A stretch of 64,000 nucleotides of DNA from Pseudoalteromonas piscicida (GCF_002208135.1 NZ_CP021647.1:995501-1059500), one strand, 5' to 3'; shown: positions 54,768-64,000, numbered from the stretch's first letter. The notes: generated by a model from the letters alone, not told the origin. Program-made: numbers and translations.

Positions 54768-56936
54768 CTACAGTTTATTTTCAGCGAGTGCAATAAAGAA
54801 ACTATAGCTTAATGCGACATCGTGAATACGCTTAAAGCGACCAGACGCACCACCGTGGCCTGCTTCCATATCGGTTTTTAGCAGCAGTAGATTATCGTCT
54901 GTTTTATATTCACGTAGCTTAGCGACCCATTTCGCAGGCTCGAAGTACTGCACTTGAGAATCATGTAACCCCGTGGTCACAAGCAGGTTAGGGTATGCTT
55001 GCGCTTTCACTTGATCATAAGGTGAGTAAGACAGCATATAGTCAAAATATGTCTTCTCATTTGGGTTACCCCATTCGTCGTACTCATTTGTGGTAAGCGG
55101 TAGGGTTTCATCCAGCATGGTATTGATAACGTCTACAAACGGCACTGCTGCATGTACACCATCGTATAACTCTGGCGCCTGGTTAATCACCGCACCCATT
55201 AATAGGCCACCTGCGCTGCCACCTCTGGCATAAATACGTGAAGCATCGCCATATTTTTGCTCTACTAGTGCTTTTGTGACATCGACAAAGTCGTTAAAGG
55301 TGTTCTTTTTGTTTAACTTTTTGCCGTTATCATACCAAGGGCGGCCAAGGGTTTCTGAACCACGAATATGTGCTATAGCATAGACAAAACCACGGTCTAA
55401 AAGGCTTAAGCGGCTGATCGAGAAAGTTGGCTCAACATTAGAACCATATGAACCATAACCGTATTGCAGTAACGGGTTAGAACCATCTTGCTTGAACTTA
55501 TCTTTACGATAAACAATTGAAACCGGTACTTTTATGCCGTCACGTGCGGTGATAAAAATACGTTCAGATTGGTAGTTTTCAGGTGCAAAGTCGCCTAATA
55601 CTTTGTCTTGCTTTAATAATGTTTTGTCCAAACTAGCAAGGTCGACATCATACACAGAAGCCGGGGTCGTCATACTCTGATAACCAATTCTTACCGCGTC
55701 CGCATCTAGGTTTTCGTTACCAGTTAGATAAACCGCGTAAGCCGGGTCGTTAAAGGTTAAACGCTTGCTTTCGTTATTATCTAAATTTAATACGTTGATT
55801 TGGCTAAGGCCATTTTCACGCGTTTCGTAAACTAGGTGCTGATTAAATAGCTCAAAGTTGTCTAGCTTAGCGTCTGCATTATGCGGCACGACGGTTTGCC
55901 ATTTTGAAATATCGCTTGCTTCACTGGCTTTGACGCGCATCAGCTTAAAGTTCACGGCATCTTTGTTGGTGTGGATGTAATACCAGTCACCAAGTTTGGC
56001 GACGCTATATTCATGACCACTTTCTCTTGGAATAAAGCGCTCAGGAGTTGCTTTTGCATTATCAGCGTCTAGTAAAGAAACACCTGATGCCTCGGTGCTG
56101 GAGTGGTGAATGTATATTTTGCTCTTGTCTTTACTCTTTGAGATATAGGTGTAATAGCTGTTATCTTTTTCTTCGTAAATCAGTTCATCGGTGCTTTGCG
56201 CTGTGCCTAGAGTGTGGCGGAATACTTGATAACCGAGCAAAGTAACCGGATCTTTTTTGATGTAATAGATGGTTTTATTATCGTTCGCCCAAACGATGGG
56301 GCCTGAAGCACCTTCGATCGTATCGTCCAGTAACTTACCTGTTGTTAAATCTTTGATTCTAATAGTATAAATTCGACGACTTACCGTATCTTCAGCAAAA
56401 GCTAATAGATTTTCGTTGGTTGAAACGGAAAGACCACCGACACCATAATAGTTTTGCCCTTCAGCGCGAATATTCGCATCAAAGATAGCTTCTGCATTTT
56501 TACCATCTTTGTGTTCACTGCGGTAATAAGTGAAGTATTCTTTGTCACCCTCAGTGGCACTAAAATAATAATAACTGCCGTTTAGCACTGGCACGCTGCG
56601 GTCATCTTTAACCACTTTGTTTTTGATTTCTTCAAATAAGGTTTGTTGGAGTTGCTCTGTGTTGACGAGCTTGCTGTCGGTATAGACATTTTCTTTGGTT
56701 AAGTGTGACAGTACCTTTTCATCGCTTCTAGTATCGTCACGTAGCCAGTGATAATTATCGACAAGTTCTTGACCGTGAATGGTCGTCTTGTGTGGGATCT
56801 TTTCTGCAACTGGCGCCACAACAGCTGTGGATTGTTCAGCTTTCACGTCAGATGTAGCTTTTTGAGATGGCGCTTCTTGACAACCAAGTACAGCAACCAA
56901 AGATGCAGCTACTAATGTAAATTTAAATTTCTTCAT
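54768..56936 (-). CDS. Lipoprotein S9 oligopeptidase (oligopeptidase B-like)
   Basis: The 722-residue protein (from the ATG at 56936, AGAAG 9 bases upstream) has a lipobox ending in LVAVLGC. It carries an N-terminal beta-propeller (about 95-430; the family lead YHWLRDDTRSDEKVL comes first) and a C-terminal alpha/beta hydrolase. Catalytic Ser is near 573 in RGGSAGGLLMG, Asp near 659 in TTGLHDSQV and His near 694 in EAGHGGASG. It should cut short peptides, with oligopeptidase B preferring basic residues. Lipidation places it at the envelope, unlike cytosolic PtrB. Monocistronic. Confidence 0.9.
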   Translation of the reverse strand: MKKFKFTLVAASLVAVLGCQEAPSQKATSDVKAEQSTAVVAPVAEKIPHKTTIHGQELVDNYHWLRDDTRSDEKVLSHLTKENVYTDSKLVNTEQLQQTLFEEIKNKVVKDDRSVPVLNGSYYYFSATEGDKEYFTYYRSEHKDGKNAEAIFDANIRAEGQNYYGVGGLSVSTNENLLAFAEDTVSRRIYTIRIKDLTTGKLLDDTIEGASGPIVWANDNKTIYYIKKDPVTLLGYQVFRHTLGTAQSTDELIYEEKDNSYYTYISKSKDKSKIYIHHSSTEASGVSLLDADNAKATPERFIPRESGHEYSVAKLGDWYYIHTNKDAVNFKLMRVKASEASDISKWQTVVPHNADAKLDNFELFNQHLVYETRENGLSQINVLNLDNNESKRLTFNDPAYAVYLTGNENLDADAVRIGYQSMTTPASVYDVDLASLDKTLLKQDKVLGDFAPENYQSERIFITARDGIKVPVSIVYRKDKFKQDGSNPLLQYGYGSYGSNVEPTFSISRLSLLDRGFVYAIAHIRGSETLGRPWYDNGKKLNKKNTFNDFVDVTKALVEQKYGDASRIYARGGSAGGLLMGAVINQAPELYDGVHAAVPFVDVINTMLDETLPLTTNEYDEWGNPNEKTYFDYMLSYSPYDQVKAQAYPNLLVTTGLHDSQVQYFEPAKWVAKLREYKTDDNLLLLKTDMEAGHGGASGRFKRIHDVALSYSFFIALAENKL

Positions 56937-57297
56937 TTTTATTCTTCTGTAATAAATCAATTCATCGAGTCTATCTAGTTCTTATTATGAGGACAACCAA
57001 TTGAGACGATATTTTGTAGCAATTGCTAAAAGTAAAATGTCAACTTATTACTTAACCTGAGGCTTGGATAAGGAATGAGCTAACTCATTGTTTTTTTAAT
57101 CACCTTAAATTATCTTCTTATCTAGCCAGAGAGTTTTGGGGATAACTCCGCTTTCGCGTCCTGCTCTTACTAAGGTACTTACATCCTTTAGGCAAGGCGA
57201 ATTTACTTCCAATAGCTGGCTATTGGAAGTAAATTCAACGCAGTTAGCGCTAAAACTGGCTGCTAGAAAAGCATTAATTATCCGAAGCTCAGGTTAC
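56937..57297. other. Intergenic region with a long perfect palindrome
   Basis: The 361 bases hold the promoter of the oligopeptidase gene and an 18-bp perfect inverted repeat (57199-57236). No gene is supported. The palindrome lies 62 bases past the end of the chemoreceptor gene. Confidence 0.6.
57199..57236. repeat. 18-bp perfect palindrome
   Basis: GAATTTACTTCCAATAGC and its exact reverse complement are separated by only TG. It could form a cruciform or strong RNA hairpin. No T run follows on the minus strand, so it may not be a simple intrinsic terminator. Confidence 0.75.
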
Positions 57298-59250
57298 TTA
57301 ATCAATATTAAAGCGGCCGACCAAGCGCTCTAAGTCTTTGGCTAAACTAACTAATTGGTCAGCGCCTGCATTTAATGCTGCCGTTTCTTCTCCGACTTGT
57401 CGTACGGAAACATCCACCGAATCAATCAAACGTCTAGTATGACCGGCATTTTCTCCTTGTAATGAGGCTTGTGACCCTATATTTGAAACAGAAGTTTTAA
57501 TTCTTGATACTGCCTGAGCGATATCAGTAAACGCTTGCTGAGCGCTTTGTGATTGTTTGATAGTAGTTTCAGACTCGCTTACGCTCGACGTCATTTGGGC
57601 CGATACCGTCCTCGTTTGTGCGATGAGGTTGGTTAACACTTGCTCTATTTCCTGTGTGGCGTCATGTGAGCGCTGCGCGAGCGTTCTGACTTCATCAGCA
57701 ACCACCGCAAAGCCCCGGCCTTGTTCACCTGCACGAGCAGCTTCAATCGCTGCATTTAATGCTAAAAGGTTAGTTTGTTCTGCGATGGAACGGATCACCC
57801 CTAAAATGTTGGTGATATCTTGGCTTTCACTTTCGAGCTGGTTCATGGCGTTGGCGGACTCAGCCAACGAATGGTTAAGCCTCGCAACCTGCGATACCGT
57901 GCTTTCTATTGTGCTGTTACCACGCTGTGCGTGTCCGTCCGCAGTGACAACATCCTCCAAAGTATGACTGCAACTCTCACTGATTTCAGCGGCAAGTTGC
58001 TCTACAGTCTCTGTGGTTGTGGTGGCACTGGCGGAGTCTTCAGCCTGCGCATGGCATTGATTTCGAATATCATTGATACTCTTTTGTGACCCTAATGCAG
58101 CATCATTCAATGTTGAGGCATTACTTTGAATATCTTTTACGAGCGAGTTAATTGAGTCCAAGAATTTATTGAACCACGCGGCCAGCTCTCCAATTTCATC
58201 ATGGGTGACGACTTTTAAACGTTTGGAAAGATTGCCTTCACCTTGTGCTATTTCTTTTAAGCCTTCAGACACCATTTCGATAGGTTTAACTATCTTATTG
58301 GCAAGCGTTATTGCAATGATAATAAACAGAATTACCATGACAACAGCGATAATCGTGATGCTAATTGTCATATCGTAAGCTGAAGCCAAGATTTCATCTT
58401 CATCAATCACCGCGATAAATTGCCAGCCAAGCGTGTCGGAGCGATAAATCTTAGCGTCATAGGTTTTATTATCAGTCTCAATGGTAAGGTAGGGTTTGTT
58501 TGTGGCGTTTCGTATAGCCTCGTAGAGTGGCCCAGTGAGATCTTTAATGTGTTTAAAGTTGTTATTTTTATTTTTGGGATCGGCCAGTACAGTGCCATCA
58601 GCATCAAGGAGGATTAAATACCCAGACTCCCCGAGACGGATATTGCTAACAATATCGGTCAATGTTGCGAGCGTTACATCTAATGATTGTACGCCAATCA
58701 CTTTGCCATCACGTTTTATAGCGGTGGCAACCGACACCATGGCTTGCCCCGTTACCCCTTGATAAGGCTCAGTAAGGATAACCTTGTTGGGATCTTCAGA
58801 GGCGTTTTGATACCAAGGGCGTTTTCTTGGATCGTAATCGCCAAGGGGCTCCGCAGGATACTGAATAAAGCCACCAGATTCAGTGCCAAGATACACAAAC
58901 AATAATTCTTCGTGGGTTTGTCCAAATGCCCGGTAAAGCTCAAAAATATTGGCTTCTGTTTGACCGTTTTGTAGCGGAGTCATCGGTTTCTCTGCACCAA
59001 AATAAGTAGTGGTATCCTGACCTACTTGTTGCACGGTCTTGGACTCGGCGAGGAAGCGAGCATTTTTCTTCATCTGCTCAAAAAACAGTACAAAAGACTG
59101 TTCGGCTTGTCTTATCTCATTGCCGGATGCATCAAGAAATTTATCAAGAGAGTCGCTTTTGGTCTGAGAAATGCTGACCACAGCAATCGCTAAAATAGGA
59201 ATGATCACAGTGAGAACAAAGCTAATGATGAGCTTTTTGCGCATTTTCAT
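57298..59250 (-). CDS. Methyl-accepting chemotaxis protein (dCache)
   Basis: The 650-residue receptor has an N-terminal membrane helix (about 7-29), a periplasmic dCache_1 ligand domain (about 35-275), a second helix (about 282-305), a HAMP domain (about 307-360) and a long cytoplasmic signalling domain. The conserved hairpin [20 protein letters not shown] and [18 protein letters not shown] are intact. The cache domain has RKRPWYQ and DVTLATLT, typical for amino-acid or small-ligand sensors. It should feed the CheA/CheW array. It stands alone, with AAGGG upstream of the start. Confidence 0.94.
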   Translation of the reverse strand: MKMRKKLIISFVLTVIIPILAIAVVSISQTKSDSLDKFLDASGNEIRQAEQSFVLFFEQMKKNARFLAESKTVQQVGQDTTTYFGAEKPMTPLQNGQTEANIFELYRAFGQTHEELLFVYLGTESGGFIQYPAEPLGDYDPRKRPWYQNASEDPNKVILTEPYQGVTGQAMVSVATAIKRDGKVIGVQSLDVTLATLTDIVSNIRLGESGYLILLDADGTVLADPKNKNNNFKHIKDLTGPLYEAIRNATNKPYLTIETDNKTYDAKIYRSDTLGWQFIAVIDEDEILASAYDMTISITIIAVVMVILFIIIAITLANKIVKPIEMVSEGLKEIAQGEGNLSKRLKVVTHDEIGELAAWFNKFLDSINSLVKDIQSNASTLNDAALGSQKSINDIRNQCHAQAEDSASATTTTETVEQLAAEISESCSHTLEDVVTADGHAQRGNSTIESTVSQVARLNHSLAESANAMNQLESESQDITNILGVIRSIAEQTNLLALNAAIEAARAGEQGRGFAVVADEVRTLAQRSHDATQEIEQVLTNLIAQTRTVSAQMTSSVSESETTIKQSQSAQQAFTDIAQAVSRIKTSVSNIGSQASLQGENAGHTRRLIDSVDVSVRQVGEETAALNAGADQLVSLAKDLERLVGRFNID

Positions 59251-59434
59251 ACAGACAACCCTTAACTATCCGAGTGTTTTTATTATGCTCCTAGGAGGAG
59301 CGCATATTCTCAGGGCAAAATCTGAGCCACGGGCGTGGCTCGTAAAGATCCATTACTACAAACACTTTGCAGCCGTAAATTTGACCAATCAGCGCGCTTT
59401 AGAAATTAAAACTAATTTTAGCCCTCTAATAGGT

Positions 59435-60763
59435 TTAGCATTGGATCTCATGTTTTTTAAGTAATTTGTAAAAATCAGAGCGATTACGTTGCGCAAGTTT
59501 TGCAGCTTCCGACACATTCCCTTCGCAAAGTGCCAGTACTTTTTGGATGTAGTCATATTCAAACTGGCGTTTCGCTTCATTTAATCCTGTAAACGCATTC
59601 TGCTCTTTATCCTTAGGCAAGGCTTTTTGTACGATATCTTCAGTGATCATTTTACCTGGAGTAATAGCAACACAGTGCTCCACGATATTATGGAGCTGGC
59701 GGATGTTGCCCGGCCAATGATAGTTCAACAAATGCGTAATACTTTGTTGGTTAAATTGCTTTTCGCCATCGCTAAGTGCACTTAAGAAGCGTGATGCAAG
59801 TAGTGGAATATCTTCCAATCGCTCTCTTAAGCTTGGGATTTCAACAGACACCACGTTTAATCGATAGTATAAATCTTCACGAAATTGCTTTTCGGCAACG
59901 GCGCTTTGAATGTTCTTATGGCTTGCAGAGACAAAACGAACATTGACCTTATGCTCGGTTTGGCCGCCCACAGGACGAACGGTTCGCTCTTGTAAAACAC
60001 GCAGTAGCTTAACTTGCAAATCAAGCGGCATATCACCAATTTCGTCGAGGAATAGGGTGCCGCCATCTGCTGCTTGTACTAAGCCTTCTTTGTCGTTCAC
60101 CGCGCCGGTAAACGCGCCTTTTTTATGGCCGAATAGTTCAGATTCCAATAGGTGAGCGGGCATTGCGCCACAGTTAATCGCAATAAAAGGGCCTTGCGCT
60201 TGATTACTGGCTAAATGGATTGCTTTTGCCGTCACCTCTTTACCGGTACCGCTCTCGCCTTGGATGAGAATATTTGCGTTACTGCTGGCAAGTGCTTGAA
60301 TTTGTTGTACCAATTGACGCATTGCGGCACTTTGGAATAACAACCCATGGAAGTTATTTGGATCCGAAGTTTGTGCAGTTCTTACTTTTCCTGCAAGCGC
60401 CTCATTGATGACATCGAGCATTTGCTGAGAATCTATAGGTTTGGTTAAAAAGCTCACAAAGCCTTGCTGCATGGCGTCAACAGCGTCAGGAATAGAGCCG
60501 TGAGCGGTCATCATCACAACGGGCATGCCGGTATAATACTTCTTTATTTGCTCATTAAGTTCAAAGCCATTCATGTGCGCCATCTTCAAATCGGTGATGA
60601 CCAAGTCGATAGGCATTTGCTTGAGGATATTTAACGCTTGCGTACCGCGGTGCGCAACTTCAACTTCGTAGCCGTGACTTTCTAAACGCATTGCCAGTAG
60701 CTCAGTTAAAGACGTATCGTCATCCACTAAAAGTAACTTTGCGCCCTGTTGTGTTTGACTCAT
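59435..60763 (-). CDS. glrR: GlrR (QseF)-type sigma-54 response regulator
   Basis: The 442-residue protein has a receiver domain (about 8-120) with phospho-acceptor D58 (LVITDLKM), an AAA+ sigma-54 interaction domain (about 140-370) with Walker A GESGTGKE (169-176) and GAFTGA (216-221), and a C-terminal Fis-type helix-turn-helix ending [20 protein letters not shown]. Order and content match glrK-qseG-glrR of enterobacteria, where GlrR activates glmY from a sigma-54 promoter. The start overlaps the qseG-like gene by ATGA. It may control the EF-hand genes across the intergenic region. Confidence 0.92.
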   Translation of the reverse strand: MSQTQQGAKLLLVDDDTSLTELLAMRLESHGYEVEVAHRGTQALNILKQMPIDLVITDLKMAHMNGFELNEQIKKYYTGMPVVMMTAHGSIPDAVDAMQQGFVSFLTKPIDSQQMLDVINEALAGKVRTAQTSDPNNFHGLLFQSAAMRQLVQQIQALASSNANILIQGESGTGKEVTAKAIHLASNQAQGPFIAINCGAMPAHLLESELFGHKKGAFTGAVNDKEGLVQAADGGTLFLDEIGDMPLDLQVKLLRVLQERTVRPVGGQTEHKVNVRFVSASHKNIQSAVAEKQFREDLYYRLNVVSVEIPSLRERLEDIPLLASRFLSALSDGEKQFNQQSITHLLNYHWPGNIRQLHNIVEHCVAITPGKMITEDIVQKALPKDKEQNAFTGLNEAKRQFEYDYIQKVLALCEGNVSEAAKLAQRNRSDFYKLLKKHEIQC

Positions 60764-61296
60764 AGTGAATCCTCCTCAAGTGATGGGTTTTCAGAAAGAT
60801 CGGTTTCTAAACGTTGTTTTTCTATGTCGGCAAGCTTTTGTTTTAGCTCGGCAAGCTGTTTTTGTGTCTGCAACAATTGCTCTTGGTGCTGTTGCGCCTT
60901 ATTGTCAGAGTAATAATTACTGATTTTTTGCTCACGAAGGCTTTGAGTATGCCAAGCCAGCGATTTAAACCAAATGTTGTAATCGTCTGGCCAATAATCT
61001 TGTAGTTTCACTTCTTCAATGGCTTTAAGTTGCTTGGTGGTTGAGTCTGTACCGCAATAGGTGTGAATAAAGCCCTGTAAGTGCAGCGCACCTTTATAGT
61101 AATCGTTAAATGTCACGTTATGTTTTTTGGCGCATTGGCTGACTAAGGCTTTGATCACCTCAGCTAAAGGTACAAACTTAGCGCTGGTTTCTGTTTTTAC
61201 AGGGCCAATAAATTGCTTTGTTTGCTCGACGTTTTGCTCCGTTGTGGCACAACCACCGAGCAAAAATAGCGTGATACTTAATGCGATATATTTCAT
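60760..61296 (-). CDS. QseG-like lipoprotein
   Basis: The 178-residue protein (from the ATG at 61296) starts with a signal peptide and lipobox LFLLGGC. The centre has a helical domain with CAKKHNVTF and YCGTDSTTKQ, and the C-terminus is a glutamine-rich coiled coil (HQEQLLQTQKQLAELKQKLA). In enterobacteria QseG is an outer-membrane lipoprotein that contacts the kinase QseE/GlrK and modulates it. The ATGA overlaps with both neighbours fix the start and the operon. Confidence 0.85.
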   Translation of the reverse strand: MKYIALSITLFLLGGCATTEQNVEQTKQFIGPVKTETSAKFVPLAEVIKALVSQCAKKHNVTFNDYYKGALHLQGFIHTYCGTDSTTKQLKAIEEVKLQDYWPDDYNIWFKSLAWHTQSLREQKISNYYSDNKAQQHQEQLLQTQKQLAELKQKLADIEKQRLETDLSENPSLEEDSL

Positions 61297-62663
61297 TTTG
61301 GATCCCTTTTTGGAAAGGCGACTTGAATACTGGCGCCAGATTCTACTGATAGCCATTTCACATCGCCTTTTAATTGCTTCACACACTCAGAGACAATGGC
61401 TAAACCTAAGCCACTGCCATTATTATTTTTATTTTTTTCACCACGAACAAATGGCTGGAATAATGAATCGGCTTCATTGATGTCGATGCCATCACCGTCG
61501 TCACAGACTATCAACAATACTTCGCCATTTTGTTCTTTAATTGAAATAGTGACATTGCTTTTAGCGTGATCAATGGCATTGCTCACTAATTGAGTTAACA
61601 CTAATTTGCACGGAAGATAAGGTACTTTTAGGTCATCATGATTTTGCCAGTTCACTATCACATCAGTCTTTCCTAGCTTATCGCTAAGATGCTTTGAGAC
61701 TTCTTCTTGGATAAGATTCATTTCGGCGTCGTGATGCAGGCTATCTGGGTGACTGGCTGCACTATAGCTGAGCAAATCATCGATCAATGAGCCAAGCTTT
61801 GCAACAGAGTTTTCCATAATGATGAGAATACGTTGTTGTTTTGGATTAACATCTCCAAGCAATCCACTATTTAATAAGCTGCTTCCTTCGTTTAGCGATG
61901 CTAAAGGGGTTTTAAGCTCATGAGTAACATGGCGCAAGAAGGTTTCTTTTTGTTGTTGAATACGCTTAAGTTCGAGCCTTAACCAATTTAGCCTGTCACC
62001 CAATTGCTGCAATTCATGACTGCCAGAGAGTTCAACTGACTTATCAAAATTACCTTTACCTACCTCAGATACCGCAGATTCTACCTGATTAAGTTGCTGA
62101 CAAATCCGGTTGATCAAAAAGATGCTGATCACGATAAGGGTGGGTAGCAAGATAACGAGACCAAACATAAACCATGTTTGCAGCTGCACGAAATGGGCTT
62201 CTTGATCAGATAAGCGTTTATTAAGTGTTTGCTGAAAGCTTTCCTCGAATTGATTAAGCACCTTAACCAATTGTTGGAACTCTTCAGCTTTTGAAGTGGC
62301 ATTGATCTCATCAGGAGCGAACTGTCGCCATTTAGCAACAAACAGCGAATCGGGTAGGTTTATTTTTAATAATTGAATGCGTTTTTTGGTGTTTTGCCAC
62401 TTCTGCTCGATGCTTTCTTGCAGTGTTTCACTTTGCAGCAGCTGATTATTTTGCAGTGCTTTTTCAAGCGCACTGATATCTGCTTTCACAAAATTGTATT
62501 CAAGAATAAGTTTTTGATTTTTATTATAAATATCCTGTGTTTTTTGTTGGTTTTTGGACAGTGCCTGGGCGTACCACAAAGTCAATGTGAGTATTGGAAG
62601 CACACCAATAAACATGGCAATAAGTGCCTGTTTTTGTAATGACTGAGAAAAAATTTTTTTCAC
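61293..62663 (-). CDS. glrK: GlrK (QseE)-type sensor histidine kinase
   Basis: The 456-residue kinase has two membrane helices (about 13-34 and 164-186) flanking a helical periplasmic sensor domain, then a HAMP domain, a dimerisation domain with phospho-acceptor H248 (VTHELKTPLASL), and an HATPase_c domain with N-box QLVSNAIDHA, DDGDGI and GSGLGLAI. It is the first gene of the glrK-qseG-glrR operon and should phosphorylate GlrR. Envelope stress or other cues are proposed for enterobacterial relatives; the signal here is unknown. Confidence 0.92.
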   Translation of the reverse strand: MKKIFSQSLQKQALIAMFIGVLPILTLTLWYAQALSKNQQKTQDIYNKNQKLILEYNFVKADISALEKALQNNQLLQSETLQESIEQKWQNTKKRIQLLKINLPDSLFVAKWRQFAPDEINATSKAEEFQQLVKVLNQFEESFQQTLNKRLSDQEAHFVQLQTWFMFGLVILLPTLIVISIFLINRICQQLNQVESAVSEVGKGNFDKSVELSGSHELQQLGDRLNWLRLELKRIQQQKETFLRHVTHELKTPLASLNEGSSLLNSGLLGDVNPKQQRILIIMENSVAKLGSLIDDLLSYSAASHPDSLHHDAEMNLIQEEVSKHLSDKLGKTDVIVNWQNHDDLKVPYLPCKLVLTQLVSNAIDHAKSNVTISIKEQNGEVLLIVCDDGDGIDINEADSLFQPFVRGEKNKNNNGSGLGLAIVSECVKQLKGDVKWLSVESGASIQVAFPKRDPK

Positions 62664-62747
62664 GATGCTAAATCCTTAAAAAGGGTGCACAAGTTTCAAT
62701 CAAATGGTGTTGCGAGATTTGCAAAATTTTCTACCCAAAAATTTACC

Positions 62748-62921
62748 TGTTGCAAAGCTGCGACAATCTAACTTTAAGAAAAATAAAGACTTTTTATTTT
62801 TCGCTTTTTTAACTGTTGCCATTTAGCAACAGCCAGCCTTAATCCAACCTTAATCTTTTTAAGTGATTTAACTTAACTCATTGATAAACGGTATTTTTTC
62901 AATGTTGGCATCAAAGTTGGA
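62748..62921 (+). promoter_or_regulatory. GlrR-type activator sites and sigma-54-like promoter
   Basis: Two sites fit TGTY-N10-RACA: TGTT-N10-GACA (62748-62765) and TGTT-N10-AACA (62815-62832 minus one: 62814-62831 lies within CTGTTGC-N6-GCAACAG, 62813-62832). The GlrR site I recall from enterobacteria is TGTC-N10-GACA. A third, weaker half-site lies at 62708. Then TGGCATCAAAGTTGGA (62906-62921) fits the sigma-54 consensus TGGCACG-N4-TTGCW at 13 of 16 positions (counting N as matched), with correct GG/GG spacing. It points toward the EF-hand genes; transcription would start near 62933. Confidence 0.55.
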
Positions 62922-63036
62922 ATAGTTATCTCGAAAGCGAAAAACGAAACGCAAAAACAAATGCAAAATCAGTTTTAGCTTTAACAGCAAAATGTTTAAC
63001 ACAGAATTTAGTTTTTAATCTTACGAGGAAAGCACG

Positions 63037-63258
63037 ATGAAAAATTTAGCAATCGCAGTATCAGCAGCAGTAATGACTTTGGCATCAGTAGGTGCACACG
63101 CAAACACGGATTTCGACAAATTAGACATGAATGGTGACGGTTACATCTCTATTGAAGAAGCAAAAGCAGATGAAGGCCTTCTTGCTCAATTCAACGAGCT
63201 AGACGCTGACCAAGACGGTCAACTAAGCCAAGCAGAATTTGATAACTACGAAGGTTAA
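63037..63258 (+). CDS. Secreted EF-hand protein, copy 1
   Basis: The 73-residue protein has a signal peptide (to about A22) and two EF-hand loops, DMNGDGYISIEE (about 30-41) and DADQDGQLSQAE (about 55-66), with all calcium-ligand positions filled. It should bind two Ca2+ ions in the periplasm or outside the cell. GAGG precedes the start. It is the first of at least four tandem paralogues. Confidence 0.9.
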   Translation: MKNLAIAVSAAVMTLASVGAHANTDFDKLDMNGDGYISIEEAKADEGLLAQFNELDADQDGQLSQAEFDNYEG

Positions 63259-63301
63259 TTCGCCCAGTTATCACATCACTTTAATCGTTTAGGAGAAGAT
63301 C

Positions 63302-63523
63302 ATGAAAAATTTACTAGCAGCACTTTCAATTACAGGTATGACATTAGTTTCAGCATCGGCAATGGCGATGGATGACTTCGAAAAGTACGACACAGATGGC
63401 AGCGGCACGATCAGCATGAGTGAGGCGCAGGTTAACCCTAAGTTAGCTGAGCAATTCAAGACACTTGATGTTGACGGTAACGGCGAGCTAAGCGAGTCAG
63501 AGTACGAGCACTTTGAAGGCTAA
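63302..63523 (+). CDS. Secreted EF-hand protein, copy 2
   Basis: The 73-residue paralogue of the gene before has a signal peptide (to about A22) and loops DTDGSGTISMSE and DVDGNGELSESE. AGGAGA lies 7 bases before the start, 43 bases after copy 1. The loops differ from copy 1 at non-ligand positions. Confidence 0.9.
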   Translation: MKNLLAALSITGMTLVSASAMAMDDFEKYDTDGSGTISMSEAQVNPKLAEQFKTLDVDGNGELSESEYEHFEG

Positions 63524-63540
63524 TTTGAAAGTTTGGTATC

Positions 63541-63560
63541 GGTGAGTCTTCGGACTCTCC
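63541..63560 (+). other. UUCG hairpin between EF-hand copies 2 and 3
   Basis: GAGTC-TTCG-GACTC (63544-63557) makes a 5-bp stem with a stable UUCG tetraloop, extendable with a mismatch to 8 bp. No T run follows. It may stabilise or pace the polycistronic mRNA. Confidence 0.5.
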
Positions 63561-63585
63561 GCCAAGACTAAATTTTAAGGAGAAT

Positions 63586-63810
63586 ATGATGAAAAATCTA
63601 TTAGTAGCAGTTTCCCTAGCGGGTCTATCAATGGCATCAGTTAATGCGATAGCTGGTGACGACTTCGCCAAATACGATGCCGATGGTAGTGGCACAATCA
63701 GCATGAGCGAAGCGAAAGTAAATCCCAATCTTGTTGAGCAATTTACTCAGCTAGACGGTAACGCTGACGGCGAGTTAAGTGAATCAGAATTCGCAAATTT
63801 TAAAGGCTGA
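63586..63810 (+). CDS. Secreted EF-hand protein, copy 3
   Basis: The 74-residue paralogue has a signal peptide (to about A23) and EF-hand loops DADGSGTISMSE and DGNADGELSESE. It is closest to copies 2 and 4. AAGGAGA lies 6 bases before the start. Start at 63586 or 63589. Confidence 0.9.
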   Translation: MMKNLLVAVSLAGLSMASVNAIAGDDFAKYDADGSGTISMSEAKVNPNLVEQFTQLDGNADGELSESEFANFKG

Positions 63811-63867
63811 GTAACAGCCCTCCAATTTCGTGAAACGAACAGTATTTAAATTTTTGAGGAATAAATG

Positions 63868-64000
63868 ATGAAAAATGTACTAATTGCACTATCAATCTCA
63901 GGTTTATCTTTCGCGTCTGTTAATGCAATGGCGAGTGAAGACTTCGCAGCGCTAGATACAGATCAAAGCGGCACAATCAGCATGAGTGAAGCACAAGCGC
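63868..64000 (+). CDS. Secreted EF-hand protein, copy 4 (cut by window end)
   Basis: The first 44 residues are present: signal peptide (MKNVLIALSISGLSFASVNA) and a first EF-hand loop DTDQSGTISMSE. GAGGA precedes the start (ATG at 63865 or 63868). The array therefore continues beyond the window. Confidence 0.85.
   Translation, partial: MKNVLIALSISGLSFASVNAMASEDFAALDTDQSGTISMSEAQA

Noticed and set aside
1..64000. tRNA and rRNA genes
   Set aside because: I saw no cloverleaf-like or rRNA-like sequence in the intergenic regions, though a covariance search was not possible.

Overview
The window looks like part of the chromosome of a marine gammaproteobacterium, most probably Pseudoalteromonas or a close relative. 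The reasons are a secreted chloride-dependent alpha-amylase very like the one of Pseudoalteromonas haloplanktis, a secreted ExeM-type nuclease, a subtilisin-like protease, GlyGly-CTERM surface proteins, a GlrK/QseG/GlrR signalling operon, moderate GC and many GNAT genes. This is an inference from remembered families; no search was run. I see no rRNA, tRNA or CRISPR array.

Region by region. 0-6 kb: a cut-off lipoprotein, a PaiB-like/GNAT pair divergent from a MocR-type regulator operon, a membrane protein and a secreted S8 protease. 6.2-9.5 kb: a scarred accessory patch with an IS3-family element (orfA frameshifted), an attC-like hairpin, a lone cassette-like gene, a RelE/Phd toxin-antitoxin pair and the remains of a REP-associated (Y1) transposase with a duplicated hairpin-bearing segment. 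9.5-20 kb: a secreted InlB-repeat protein, a LysR/MFS pair, GNATs, a TonB-C lipoprotein, a NIPSNAP-ABM-LysE operon divergent from an ArsR-like regulator, then a GNAT and a GrpB gene set among dispersed palindromic repeats. 20-34.8 kb: secreted macromolecule degradation and surface proteins, namely an ExeM nuclease, a solute-binding protein, a giant NHL/cadherin-like protein split by one frameshift, the alpha-amylase, and two stress-type enzymes. 35-38.3 kb: a MscS-like channel/MgtE-N-CBS/MgtE operon and a cold-shock gene with a long leader.

38.8-49.6 kb is the most accessory-like part. A PAAR-like (DUF4150) protein, a VasX-like pore-forming effector and a putative two-TM immunity protein form a type VI secretion effector module. 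Next comes an IS5-family element with a nonsense codon, which has cut the end off a membrane-anchored gene. A set of unknown genes on the minus strand follows: a secreted protein, a small protein, a six-TM protein, a peptide with repeated double-glycine leader-like motifs and an XRE regulator. 49.6-57 kb: a periplasmic MBL-fold hydrolase, a 309-bp MITE-like element, an esterase/diguanylate cyclase pair, an orphan solute-binding protein and a lipoprotein oligopeptidase. 57.3-64 kb: a chemoreceptor, the glrK-qseG-glrR operon and, divergent from it, a tandem array of small secreted EF-hand proteins.

The observations I rate highest are: (1) two TGTY-N10-RACA sites and a sigma-54-like promoter between glrKGR and the EF-hand array, suggesting that GlrR controls these calcium-binding proteins; (2) the repeated GG-leader-like peptide gene at 48.2-48.6 kb and its unknown neighbours; (3) the T6SS effector/immunity module; (4) the attC-like, toxin-antitoxin and REP-transposase patch; (5) the MITE-like element at 50.6 kb.
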